Below are positions 7,843 through 15,762 of a stretch of 34,033 nucleotides of DNA, in pieces. How positions within the stretch are numbered: position 1 is the first letter of the stretch; each line of letters begins with the position of its first letter. The notes beneath the pieces are model-generated. The model ran no database searches and was not told where the DNA came from. It worked only from the letters and a program-made list of their open reading frames with translations. The DNA comes from Chromatiaceae bacterium. GTDB lineage: Bacteria; Pseudomonadota; Gammaproteobacteria; Chromatiales; Chromatiaceae. The translations under genes were made by a program, and so were the position numbers. The stretch covers positions 1-34,033 of the forward strand of contig JALOTB010000031.1 of the NCBI GenBank assembly GCA_025458165.1, given 5' to 3'.

Positions 7843-8445
7843 TCAGTCGCGAGCAACCAACCGTGCCCGAACCCAGTAATCCACGCTCAGAAAGCGCCCG
7901 GCGCCGACGAAGAAGAGCGCGAGCAGCATCACGAAGTAGGTCGCGGCGAACTCGATGCCGTTGTTGAGGATCACCAGGCTGCCGTTCTCGGTGAGCCAGC
8001 TGTAGTTGCCGTGCTCGCGCAGGATGTCCTTGGCGCGGTCGAGCCGTTCGATCGCGCCGACGGTCCGCTCGGTCGCGAACAGCGACCCGCTCCCCTCGGC
8101 GATGGCCAGCCAGCCGTTCTGCCAATGCACGGTGAGCGCGGCGACGATCATCGTCACCATCAACGGGATCGAGACCCAGCGCACCCCAAGCCCGAGCACC
8201 AGCAGCACGGCGCCCAGGATCTCGGTCCCAGTCGCAAGGGCCGCCATCAGCCAGGGCAGCGGCAGGCCGAGGCCCCAGTCGGGATTGCCGAACCACTCGA
8301 CCGTGCTGTCGAAGGCGGCGAGCTTGTTGGTCCCGGCCATCCAGAAGACCGGTGCCAGATACAGGCGAAGGGCCAAAGGCGCGAGGAAGTCCACCGCGCG
8401 GGTGGCATCGAGCAGGCGTTGGGCACGGAGTGCGAGTGCAAGCAT
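7843..8445 (-). CDS. DoxX-family membrane protein (HvfX-like)
   Basis: This 200-residue protein has about four hydrophobic helices (LAPLALRLYLAPVFWMAG; LPWLMAALATGTEILGAVLL; VSIPLMVTMIVAALTV; AATYFVMLLALFFVGAG). The RLYLAPVFWMAGTNK start and GTEILGAVLLVLGLG are typical of DoxX proteins that accompany hvf/buf operons. The start chosen (8443-8445) has a GGAGG site just upstream; the frame runs open 22 codons further without similarity. It is the promoter-proximal gene of the leftward group, 245 bp upstream of hvfA. Its exact role in copper or redox homeostasis is not established. Confidence 0.88.
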   Translation of the reverse strand: MLALALRAQRLLDATRAVDFLAPLALRLYLAPVFWMAGTNKLAAFDSTVEWFGNPDWGLGLPLPWLMAALATGTEILGAVLLVLGLGVRWVSIPLMVTMIVAALTVHWQNGWLAIAEGSGSLFATERTVGAIERLDRAKDILREHGNYSWLTENGSLVILNNGIEFAATYFVMLLALFFVGAGRFLSVDYWVRARLVARD

Positions 8446-8617
8446 CGGGGTTACCTCCAAAGGGTCGATCGGAAGACTTGCGGCGGTGCGCGCTGACGGC
8501 TCCACGCGCACCCTCGCCGTTGCTGCTCAAGACCCGCCGCTGCCGCGGCTTCTTTCGCCCCCCGCCGAGACGCCAGATCCCTCGCTCGCGCCCTGGGACC
8601 ACCGAGCGCTCCGTCCG

Positions 8618-8636
8618 GTGTAACGATCCGTTACAC
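8618..8636. promoter_or_regulatory. Perfect palindrome GTGTAACG-N3-CGTTACAC
   Basis: Two exact 8-bp arms with a 3-base spacer lie in the 338-bp gap (8446-8783) between the divergent DoxX and ECF sigma genes. This gap should hold both promoters. The GTAACG half recurs in a second palindrome at 8657-8672 and once upstream of hvfA (7617-7622). A regulator operator or an ECF-type -35 element (GTAAC is used by SigF-type sigma factors) are both possible. Apart from the two palindromes I see nothing else in the gap. Confidence 0.5.
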
Positions 8637-8656
8637 GACAGCCGGGTGGTTCGCGC

Positions 8657-8672
8657 TTTCGTTACAACGAAA
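8657..8672. promoter_or_regulatory. Second perfect palindrome TTTCGTT-AC-AACGAAA
   Basis: This has exact 7-bp arms and a 2-base centre, and lies 20 bp from the first palindrome. It also contains CGTTAC. It is probably part of the same control region for doxX/hvf and the sigma factor. Confidence 0.45.
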
Positions 8673-8783
8673 CGTGGCGAGCGGTCATCGGATCTAGGAG
8701 TTTCTAACGTTTTTACAGTGCCTTAGGAGTTGGCACGGCGGTTGAGATGGTGTTGGCGAGCTTTCCACTCACCGGAGACCGCC

Positions 8784-9320
8784 ATGACCACTACCGTCGC
8801 CAACCTGCCCTCGGACTCGGCCGCTGCCGAGACCGCGCCGCAGTCGCTCGCATTCGACGACCTCGTGCGCCGCTACGGGCGCGAGCTCTATCGCTACGCC
8901 TACCGACTCTCCGGGCACGTGCAGACCGCCGAGGATCTGGTCCAGGAGAGCCTGATGCGCGCCTGGGGCTCGCTGCACCGCCTGCAGAACCCGAGCGCCG
9001 TGCGCGGCTGGCTCTATACCATCGTGCGCCGCGAGAACGCCCGCCGCTTCGAGCGCCCGCACCTGGAAGACCAGGAGCTGCCGGCAGACGACTTCACCCC
9101 GGCGCACGCCACCTACGACACCTCCACCGAGGCCTTCGTCCTGCGCCGCGCGATCCTGGCCCTGCCGGCGAAGTACCGCGAGCCGCTGATCCTGCAGGTG
9201 CTCCACGGGCTCTCCCAGGAGGAGATCGCCGAGCGCCTGGGCCTGAGTTCGGCCGGCGTCGGCACCCGCCTCTTCCGCGCCCGCCAGCAGCTCCGCGCGG
9301 CCCTGGGGGAGGCGGAATGA
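8784..9320 (+). CDS. ECF-type RNA polymerase sigma factor
   Basis: This 178-residue sigma-70 family protein has region 2 at about residues 25-90 (FDDLVRRYGRELYRYAYRLS, AEDLVQESLMRAW) and region 4 at 120-172 (LRRAILALPAKYREPLILQV, GLSQEEIAERLGLSSAGVGT, RLFRARQQLR). The start is placed at ATG 8784 because a GGAG site precedes it and the family starts there. It is divergent from doxX and the hvf genes, and ECF factors commonly govern such copper/RiPP operons, so it may control them. No anti-sigma gene follows. Instead it is coupled by ATGA overlap to a receiver-domain protein. Confidence 0.88.
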   Translation: MTTTVANLPSDSAAAETAPQSLAFDDLVRRYGRELYRYAYRLSGHVQTAEDLVQESLMRAWGSLHRLQNPSAVRGWLYTIVRRENARRFERPHLEDQELPADDFTPAHATYDTSTEAFVLRRAILALPAKYREPLILQVLHGLSQEEIAERLGLSSAGVGTRLFRARQQLRAALGEAE

Positions 9321-9769
9321 ACCCCGGCGCGGACAGATCCGCGGGCGCCAGCGCTGCCGAGCGTCGACCGCGCGTGCTGCTGATCGAGGACGACCTCGCC
9401 CTCGGGCGGATGCTGACTTGGGAGCTGGAGGAGCGCGGCATCGAGACCGTGCTGGCCGGCTCTTGCGCCGAGGCGCTGCGAGCGGCCGAGTCCGCGCGGT
9501 TCGATCTGATGCTGGTCGACGCCGATCTGCCCGACGGGGATGGCGTGCGACTCGCAGAGCATCTGGCAGGTACCCGAGGCGACACGACGGTAGTGATCTA
9601 TAGCGGCCGCCATGGGATCCGCGGCGCCTGCGCCGAGCACCCCGCCGTGCACGCGGTGCTCACCAAGCCGGTGCGGGTGTGGGAGATCCTGGCGCTCCTT
9701 CAGACCTCCACGCCGTCCCCCGCACCGGCGAGCACCGAGCGAGGGGCAAGCCGTTCGTACAGTGGGTGA
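9317..9769 (+). CDS. Stand-alone receiver-domain response regulator
   Basis: This 150-residue protein is essentially one CheY-like domain. VLLIEDD carries the acidic pocket (Asp25, Asp26), LMLVDADLPDGDG the phospho-acceptor Asp68, VVIYSG the conserved Ser/Thr-equivalent position, and VLTKP Lys117. There is no output domain; the tail (130-150) is short and Ser/Pro-rich. The start overlaps the sigma stop by 4 bp, so the two proteins are made together. A role in controlling the sigma factor or relaying a signal to another protein is inference. A histidine kinase lies 2.4 kb away at 12167. Confidence 0.82.
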   Translation: MNPGADRSAGASAAERRPRVLLIEDDLALGRMLTWELEERGIETVLAGSCAEALRAAESARFDLMLVDADLPDGDGVRLAEHLAGTRGDTTVVIYSGRHGIRGACAEHPAVHAVLTKPVRVWEILALLQTSTPSPAPASTERGASRSYSG

Positions 9770-9811
9770 GGCGCAGCTCATCACACCGACCGGCCTTAGC
9801 CCAGTGCTGTG

Positions 9812-10219
9812 TCATCCGCCGGTGTAAGCCATCGGCCGCAGGGGACGACGCGCCGGTTGGTCGAACCCGTGCTGCTGCGGCATTAGCTGCAGTGCGAGGC
9901 GGATGACGCACTCCAAGGCCTGGTCATCTCCCTCGTAGAGCGCGTCGGCGAGCGAGATCGAGCCCCGGTCGTCAAGGCAGGGAATGAGCCGCCCGTCGGC
10001 CGTGAGCCGAACGCGGTTGCAGGTTGCGCAGAAATGGCGAGAGATCGGCGTGATCAGTCCAATGCGCTGTTCGCTCCCGGCGATGCGCAGGTAGCGCGCC
10101 GGGCCGCCCTCGGCCAGATGGTTGTCGGCCAGCAGCTCGAGCCAGGGTACCGGCGGTCGCTCGCGCAGGAGCTGCTCGATGTGGCAGTGACGCAAACCGA
10201 TCCCCGCACCGGCGATCAC
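9812..10219 (-). pseudogene. Chimeric ORF: MNIO (BufB) N-terminus fused to MoaA C-terminus
   Basis: A 135-codon frame joins two unrelated proteins. Residues 1-39 (GAGIGLRHCHIEQLL ... PWLELLADNHLAEGG) match the first strand and helix of DUF692/MNIO enzymes. Residues ~41-135 match the C-terminal end of the molybdenum-cofactor enzyme MoaA: ISRHFCATCNRVRLTADG, the cluster cysteines 64, 67 and 81 (C-x2-C-x13-C), and the terminal Gly-Gly (MAYTGG). The join is near 10094-10108. It starts with GTG. It lies directly after a bufferin precursor gene, where bufB belongs. A deletion that removed most of bufB and the MoaA radical-SAM core explains it. It cannot have either full activity. Confidence 0.87.
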
Positions 10220-10286
10220 GCGATCGCCTGGGCGGGGGCCGTGGATGGCGCAAGCCTACATGGGTCGACACGAACCGAGCGGCGTC

Positions 10287-10577
10287 CTACTTCGCCGGCT
10301 TGGTCGCGGCGACCGTGCCGCCGACGATCTTGGTGCAGGGCCCCTCAGGGACATACACCCATTCGGTTGGGTCGCCATCGGAGGCCGCCTGACCGGCACA
10401 TTCGTGCTTACCGTCCCGGGCACCGCAGTCGTTCATGCCCTGCTTGACGATGCCGGCACACTTCTCCCAGGCCTTTGGCGCGTCCGGCACGGCATTGGCT
10501 TGGCCGGCGGCGAGCAGCGCGCCGGCGGCCAGGATGCCGGCGATGCCCTGGGCAAAACGGGTTTTGGTGTCGCTCAT
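10287..10577 (-). CDS. bufA: DUF2282 bufferin-type RiPP precursor (BufA1-like)
   Basis: This 96-residue secreted protein has a signal peptide (residues 1-29, cut near ANA) and the DUF2282 core [15 protein letters not shown] (C40, C51), HECAGQA (C60) and [11 protein letters not shown] (C81). Bufferins are copper-chelating peptides whose cysteines are turned into thio-oxazoles by an MNIO enzyme with a DUF2063 partner. Here the following gene is only the first tenth of an MNIO enzyme fused to MoaA, so the peptide lacks its own maturase. The HvfB at 6413 belongs to a different (EGKCG) class and may not substitute. Confidence 0.9.
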   Translation of the reverse strand: MSDTKTRFAQGIAGILAAGALLAAGQANAVPDAPKAWEKCAGIVKQGMNDCGARDGKHECAGQAASDGDPTEWVYVPEGPCTKIVGGTVAATKPAK

Positions 10578-10757
10578 GGAACCGATCTTCTTGGGTTACG
10601 GCATTGGTTGCTGACGGCCATCAGCGTGCCGTCAAGTCACAAGACGAGAACTGCCGCCCGACTATTGCATTACGGCTGGACTCGCAAGGGTATTCCCGCG
10701 CGGTCGGGATGGCCGGCGGATCAACCTTCCCCGCGCTGACGCGGCTCTTTGCATGCC

Positions 10758-11280
10758 TCAGGGTGCGTCGTCCGGGTCGAGCCAGGAGCCAGCGTGATAG
10801 GCCTCGGCGAAGCGCCGGTCCTCGCTCACTAAGTGTTCGAAGCACCAGCGCTTGATGCACTCCAGGGATTCGTCATCGAGCGGCTCGGCGCCCGCCGTCT
10901 CCAGCCGCCGCCAGAAGGTCGTGAGCTCGGCGAGCTGTATGGCATGCTCGCTGCGGTGGGGGGGCGAGGTCCGGGTAGCCGATGGCGGCCATGAACGACT
11001 CCTCGCGGCGAAAATGCGCGCGCAAATGCTCGACCAGGGCCTGGAGTCCCGCGAGCTGGCGATCGGGGCAGGGGCGCGGCGTCGCGGCCGCACGCGAGGG
11101 CTGGGCGACGTCGGCCGCCGGCCTCGCCGCCGCCAGCACGACATTGAGCAGCGCTACCAGTTTTTGGTGGTCGACGTCGAGCACATCGATCCCGAGCCGC
11201 CAGCCCTCGCGCCAGACCAGGGGCGCGGTTGGCTCCCCGTCGTGCGCGGAGTCGTCGCTGGGCCTCTGGGGATGCGTCAC
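10758..11280 (-). pseudogene. Hemerythrin-like protein, frameshifted in a C7 run
   Basis: A bacteriohemerythrin-type protein (O2/NO-binding di-iron four-helix bundle) is split into two frames. The first (GTG at 11278-11280) gives LVWREGWRLGIDVLDVDHQK, then the HLRAHFRREESFM helix and GYPDLAP. The second gives HRSEHAIQLAELTTFWRRLE and WCFEHLVSEDRRFAEAY. The break is a run of seven G (plus strand 10958-10964). Removing one base gives YPDLAPHRSEHA and restores all iron ligands (H, H, E, H, H, H, D). It is either a recent frameshift, a slippage-prone switch or a sequencing error. The gene overlaps the upstream peroxiredoxin gene by 4 bp. Confidence 0.85.
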
Positions 11281-12026
11281 GGCGTTGCCAGCCGCTCGAG
11301 TGCGGCGAGGATGGCGGCGGGCTCCATGCGCTTGCGGTAATCGACATCGGCGAAGGCCGCACGCACCACCCCCTGGCGGTCGATGACGAAGGTCGCGGGC
11401 ACCGGAAGCCCGTAGCGGCCCGCGCCGTTGTAGTCGGCGAGATCGAGTGACAGCCGCTCGCGGTAGAGGCGGACCAGCGCCTCGGGCAGCTCGAAGTAGA
11501 GCCGGTAGGCGCGCATCACCTGATCGTCGAGATCGCTCAGCACCTCGAACGGATAGCCGTCCAGCTCGAGCTGGGCGCGCGAGCGGTCAGGCCGTTGCGG
11601 AGTGACCGCCACCAGCCGCGCACCGTGCCGCCGCAACTGCGGGAGGGTCTGTTGCAGGGCACGGAGCTGGAGGTTGCAATAGGGGCACCAGGCGCCACGG
11701 TAGAAGGTGAGCACCACAGGGCCTTCGGCGAGCAGATCACTCAGCCGGCGGGTCTCGCCAAAGGCGTTCGGCAGGGCGAAATCCGGGGCCTGCTCGCCGA
11801 GCGCAAGCCCCGGCTCCGGCATAGCCTGCGCCAGCTCTTGGGCGGAGCGCTCCATCACGGCGCGGTCCTCGGCGCTCAGCTTGGAGCCTACGGTCTTGGC
11901 CTGCTCGGCCTGGAAGGCCGCGAGCGCGTCGCGGTAGCTCGCGACGGCACCGGGTGACTGGGGCTCGCCCGCGGCGAGCGCGGTACTGAGGGCCAACAGG
12001 CTCAGGGACAGCAAGGAACGGCGCAT
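11277..12026 (-). CDS. Secreted peroxiredoxin-like (AhpC/TSA) protein
   Basis: This 249-residue thioredoxin-fold protein has a signal peptide (MRRSLLSLSLLALSTALAAG) and a helical N-terminal stretch. APDFALPNAFGE leads into VVLTFYRGAWCPYCNLQL with a CPYC pair, and a late cis-Pro segment PVPATFVIDRQG follows. This is the peroxiredoxin-like / thiol oxidoreductase pattern; peroxide reduction in the periplasm is likely. An AGGAG site lies upstream of ATG. It is translationally coupled to the hemerythrin gene, so both may handle oxidative or nitrosative stress. It is divergent from the histidine kinase across 140 bp. Confidence 0.87.
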   Translation of the reverse strand: MRRSLLSLSLLALSTALAAGEPQSPGAVASYRDALAAFQAEQAKTVGSKLSAEDRAVMERSAQELAQAMPEPGLALGEQAPDFALPNAFGETRRLSDLLAEGPVVLTFYRGAWCPYCNLQLRALQQTLPQLRRHGARLVAVTPQRPDRSRAQLELDGYPFEVLSDLDDQVMRAYRLYFELPEALVRLYRERLSLDLADYNGAGRYGLPVPATFVIDRQGVVRAAFADVDYRKRMEPAAILAALERLATP

Positions 12027-12166
12027 GGCAAGATGCTCCTAATGGGGTGAGGTCTACGCAGGCGCTTGGATCGAGTCGCCTACTCGACAGTGATGCGGCG
12101 TGAGTGCTTGCCGCGCGTGGCCGCGGCCGCCCCGCGCCACCAACCGTCCGACCTGGAGGGAATCCG

Positions 12167-13630
12167 ATGGACGAGAACGCTGACAGGCTTGGTCAAGAGG
12201 CGCAGCTTCGGCTGCGCGCCGAGCGTTCCCTGCGCGAGAGCGAGGAGCGGCTGCGCCGCGTCTTTGAGCACTCCAATGACGCCATCCTGGTGATCGACCC
12301 GGAGGCCGACCGCATCCTCATGGCCAATCCCCGGGCGGCCGCCATGCTCGGCTACGGCCCCGACGAGCTGATCGCGGCGGTGAAGATCTCGGCCATCCAC
12401 CCCAACGAGCGGCCGCAGCTCCAGGCTTTCACCGACGGCGTGCGTGCGCGGGGCACCGGCTGGACCAACGAGCTCTCCTGCACGCGCAAGGATGGGGCGC
12501 GGCTGCCGGCGGAGATCGCGGCCTCGGTGGCGGCTTTCGAGGGGCGCAACTGCATCATCGCCGTGGTGCGCGATGTCAGCGAGCGCAAGGCCGCACAGGA
12601 GGCCCTCGAGCGCAGCGAGCGACGCTTCCGCGCCTTCGTCGAGAACGCCGGGGACGGCTTCTTCCTGGTCGGACAGGACGGGCGCATCGCCGACGTCAAC
12701 CCCCGCGCCTGCCAGATGTTGGGCTATGGCGCCGAGGAGCTCATCGGCCGTGCCGTGCTCGACATCGATATTGGCCTCTCGCCTGCCGCGCTCGCGGAGT
12801 TGACCGCGAGCCTTACGCCGGACCAACCCCGCGTCATCGAGAGCCGCCACCGGCGCAAGGACGGCACCAGCTTTCCGAGCGAGGTCAGCCTGTGCCGGTT
12901 CGGCACGCCTTCGGCGCCCCAGTACATCGCTCTCGTGCGCGATGTGACCCAGCGCAGGGCGGGCGAGGCGGCGCTCGCCCGCCTTGCCGAGCTCGGCCAG
13001 TTCACCGCGATGATCACCCATCAGGTCCGCAATCCGCTGGCCACCATCGTGATGTGTCTGGACTATTTCGCCCGCCAGGGGCTCCCCGACCCGGCGGCGC
13101 GGCGTCTCACGCTTGCGCAGGGCGAGGCCGAGCGGCTCGAGCGGCTGCTCGCCGAGATCCTGGCCTATGCCGGCGAGCCCAGCCTCCATCTCGAATCGAT
13201 CGACCTCCGCGAGCTGATCGAGACCCTGCTGCCCGCGCTTCAGGCGATACCGGTGGTGGCAACCCGCCGCCTGCGGCTCACCGAGGCGCCGGGCGAGGGG
13301 CCGCGCATCCAAGCCGACCGCGATCAGCTCGCCCAGGCCCTGACCAACCTGGTGGTCAACGCCTGCGAGGCGGTCGGCCCCGAGGACGAGGTAGCGCTTC
13401 GTGTTGGTGGCCCCTCCGGGCCGTCGGGGCCTTGGGTGGAGGTGCGCAACCCGGGCGCGCCGATCCCCGCCGAGACCCTGGCCCGCATCGGCACGCCCTT
13501 CTTCACCACCAAACCGCAGGGTACCGGTCTGGGCATCGCCTACGTGCGGCGGGTCGCTGCCGCGCACGGCTGGCGGCTGGAGCTCCGCTCGTGCGCGGAG
13601 CAGGGCACCCGCGCGCGGCTCTGGCTTTAG
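12167..13630 (+). CDS. Soluble PAS-PAS sensor histidine kinase
   Basis: This 487-residue kinase has no membrane segment. Two PAS domains follow a short coiled start: ERLRRVFEHSNDAILVIDPE ... VRDVSERKAAQEALERS, and RFRAFVENAGDGFFLVGQDG ... VRDVTQRRAGEAAL. The H-box is FTAMITHQVRNPLA (His285; Gln replaces the usual Glu after His). The ATPase domain shows NLVVNACEAV (N box), PFFTTKPQGTGLGIA (F and G2 boxes) and a truncated G1 region. The start at 12167 is chosen for its TGGAGGG site; a 21-codon upstream extension lacks similarity. It may phosphorylate the orphan receiver at 9317, but nothing in the sequence proves this. Confidence 0.9.
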   Translation: MDENADRLGQEAQLRLRAERSLRESEERLRRVFEHSNDAILVIDPEADRILMANPRAAAMLGYGPDELIAAVKISAIHPNERPQLQAFTDGVRARGTGWTNELSCTRKDGARLPAEIAASVAAFEGRNCIIAVVRDVSERKAAQEALERSERRFRAFVENAGDGFFLVGQDGRIADVNPRACQMLGYGAEELIGRAVLDIDIGLSPAALAELTASLTPDQPRVIESRHRRKDGTSFPSEVSLCRFGTPSAPQYIALVRDVTQRRAGEAALARLAELGQFTAMITHQVRNPLATIVMCLDYFARQGLPDPAARRLTLAQGEAERLERLLAEILAYAGEPSLHLESIDLRELIETLLPALQAIPVVATRRLRLTEAPGEGPRIQADRDQLAQALTNLVVNACEAVGPEDEVALRVGGPSGPSGPWVEVRNPGAPIPAETLARIGTPFFTTKPQGTGLGIAYVRRVAAAHGWRLELRSCAEQGTRARLWL

Positions 13631-13696
13631 GGCCAAGGATCGCTGCTCCCGGTCGGGTGCCCAGCGCCTTCGCGGACGGGTCAGCACGCGCGCGAG

Positions 13697-14005
13697 TCAA
13701 CGCCGATGCTTACCCACGACCACCACCCGAGTGCGTCCCGAGTGGCCGCGGCTATGGCGGCCGGCGTAACCCGAGCGGTAGCCGTAGCGCCCGTGCCCGA
13801 GATACTTGCGGTCCGTGTAGCCATATCCGCCGGAGTAGTAGCGGCTGGGGCCGCGGTAGCCGTAGCCATGCCTGCCGTATCCGCCGTAGGAATAGGCTGG
13901 CGAGTAGCCGGAGGAGGACCAGGCGAGCGCCGACGGCGGGACTGCGGTCAGGGTAAGCAGCGCCAGCAGCGCCGCGGGTACGGAGACGCGAGCTCTCAAG
14001 GACAT
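13697..14005 (-). CDS. Small secreted Gly/Tyr-rich protein
   Basis: This 102-residue protein has a clear signal peptide (MSLRARVSVPAALLALLTL ... ALA, residues 1-28). The mature part is composed mostly of Gly, Tyr, Ser, Arg and His (YSYGGYGRHGYGYRG, GGYGYTDRKYLGHGRYGYRSG). An AAGGAGGT ribosome-binding site at ideal spacing supports the start. No family is recognised; low-complexity Gly/Tyr proteins of this kind occur as secreted or envelope proteins. It is divergent from the Tat-exported protein at 14204 across 198 bp. Confidence 0.7.
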   Translation of the reverse strand: MSLRARVSVPAALLALLTLTAVPPSALAWSSSGYSPAYSYGGYGRHGYGYRGPSRYYSGGYGYTDRKYLGHGRYGYRSGYAGRHSRGHSGRTRVVVVGKHRR

Positions 14006-14203
14006 GGAAACCTCCTTCCAGAACGCACGGAGCGGGACTCGCCTCGGCACCACGGCCGACCAGGCAAAGGCCGCAATGGTTGGATAGCCATTACGACCGT
14101 CGCTGTCGTCCGCCTCTTTCATGCAACGGGCGAAACAACGAGCCGTCGGAAAGGGTCTTCTCCGGTAGGTATGCCGCCCCCACCCTCTGCAGGCAGGGGC
14201 AAA

Positions 14204-15676
14204 ATGAAACTCGACCGACGCACGTTCCTCTCCACCGCGATCGCCGCGCTCGCGACCCGCTTCAGCCGGCCGCTTGCGGCCGCGCCGGGCGCTCCCGCGC
14301 GGGCGGGGCTGCTCGCCCTGTTGCTCGAGACCGAGCGCGCCGCGCTCCCGGAGTCGCTGGCGCGCGAGATCGCGGCCGGGCTCGGCCCTTATGAGCTGCT
14401 CGGGGCGCTGGCCGAGGCGGCGGCCCGCACGGTCGCGCCTTACCCGCAGGTGGGCTTCAAGTACCACGCCCTGATGGTCCTGCACGCGGTGGAGCAGTCG
14501 ATGCGTCTGGGGCTCGAGGCCGACGCCTGGCTGGCACTGCTGTGGGCAGCCGACGGCCTCAAGGCCTCGCAGGCGGCGGAGCGCGCGCGCGGCGCTTGGC
14601 GGCTGCCCGCGGTGCCGGCCTGCGCAATTCCGCCGCCACACCGAGCCGAGGCGGCCTTGATTGAGGCCCTGGAGGGCTGGGAGCCGGAGGCGGCCGATGC
14701 GGCCGTCGTCGGGATGCTGCGGGCCCGGGAGCAGGAGCGGCTGTTCGCTCTGCTCTTCGCCTACGGGGCGCGCGACTTCCGCGCCATCGGGCACAAGGCG
14801 ATCACGGTCGCCAACTGCCACCGCCTGGCCGGGCTGATCGCGGTGGGGCATCAGGAGCCGATGCTGCGCTCGGCGGTGCTCGCCCTGCTCAATCACGGCG
14901 AGGGACCCAATCCCGCGACCAGCGATCTCGCCCCCGACCGGCCCGGGCGGCGGCATTGGGCCCTGCTCGCCGACCCGCCCGCCGCCGCCGGCAGTGCCCC
15001 GGTTGAGGTCGCGGACCTGCTCGCCGTGCTGCGCACCGGCTCGGATGCGGACGCCGGCCAGGCGATGTGGCAGGCGATCGCCCGCGGCACCGCGCCGGAC
15101 GTCCTGTGGAGCGCGATCTTCGCCGCCGCCGGCGACCTGATGCTCCAGCAGTCCGGCATCCTCTCGGTGCACGCCAACACCAGCGCCGACGGCTTGCACC
15201 ACGCCTGGCGCCACAGCGCCGATCGCGACACGCGCCACTTCCTGCTGCTGCAGGCCGCGGCCTTCCTGCCGCTCTTTCGCGATCTGCTGGGGGGCGAGCG
15301 CCGCTCGCTCGACATCGAAAGCCTCACCCCGAGCGGCGAGGGGCCGCCCTCGCCCGAGGCCGTCGAGGAGATCTTCGCGACCCTCGCCAGCGACCGCATC
15401 GGCGCCGCGCGCCAAGCGCTTGGCTACTTGAGCGCCGGCGGACCCGAGCAGTCCTTCGTCACCCAGGCCCGTCACCATGTGGTGCACCGCACCCAGGGCA
15501 CTCACGACTACAAGCTCGCCGAGGCGGCCTTCGCCAACGCATCGGTCATGGCCCCGCCCTGGCGCGCCCGCTATCTGGCCGCCATCACGCCCTACCTCAA
15601 CGGCCCGGGCGACCCGCCCAACCCCGCCGTCAGTCAAGCTCTGGAGCTGCCTGTCCTCAGGGCAAGACCGCTCTGA
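14204..15676 (+). CDS. Tat-exported protein of unknown function
   Basis: This 490-residue protein starts MKLDRRTFLSTAIAALATRF, a twin-arginine signal (RRTFLS) with an AAAP-type cleavage region near residue 25. The rest is alanine-rich and helical with conserved-looking His/Asn segments: VGFKYHALMVLHAVEQSM, GHKAITVANCHRLAGL, LSVHANTSADGLHHAWR and QARHHVVHRTQGTHDYKL. Clusters of histidine plus Tat export suggest a cofactor or metal bound before export. I do not recognise the family. The start is supported by GGCAGGGGC upstream; the same frame is open much further 5', but that part is antisense to the Gly/Tyr-rich gene. Confidence 0.75.
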   Translation: MKLDRRTFLSTAIAALATRFSRPLAAAPGAPARAGLLALLLETERAALPESLAREIAAGLGPYELLGALAEAAARTVAPYPQVGFKYHALMVLHAVEQSMRLGLEADAWLALLWAADGLKASQAAERARGAWRLPAVPACAIPPPHRAEAALIEALEGWEPEAADAAVVGMLRAREQERLFALLFAYGARDFRAIGHKAITVANCHRLAGLIAVGHQEPMLRSAVLALLNHGEGPNPATSDLAPDRPGRRHWALLADPPAAAGSAPVEVADLLAVLRTGSDADAGQAMWQAIARGTAPDVLWSAIFAAAGDLMLQQSGILSVHANTSADGLHHAWRHSADRDTRHFLLLQAAAFLPLFRDLLGGERRSLDIESLTPSGEGPPSPEAVEEIFATLASDRIGAARQALGYLSAGGPEQSFVTQARHHVVHRTQGTHDYKLAEAAFANASVMAPPWRARYLAAITPYLNGPGDPPNPAVSQALELPVLRARPL

Positions 15677-15762
15677 CACGTGCGCCCGTCGACGGCGTGG
15701 CCGGTCCACGCACTGGTCAAGGGGTCGGACGCCGCGCCAAGCCCGAACGCGTCGGCGGCCCT

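Noticed and set aside
7607..8602. 331-codon minus-strand frame over the DoxX gene
   Set aside because: It is in a different frame from the DoxX protein, Arg/Gly/Ala-rich, with no hydrophobic helices or similarity.
9812..10219. Functional MoaA
   Set aside because: The radical-SAM core with the first CxxxCxxC cluster site is missing; only the C-terminal end is present.
12080..13687. Long minus-strand open frame (535 codons)
   Set aside because: It is antisense to the histidine kinase, whose domains and ribosome site are clear. It is a product of high GC codon bias.
13706..14203. 5' extension of the Tat-protein frame
   Set aside because: It lies antisense to the Gly/Tyr-rich gene. The Tat signal and ribosome site place the start at 14204.
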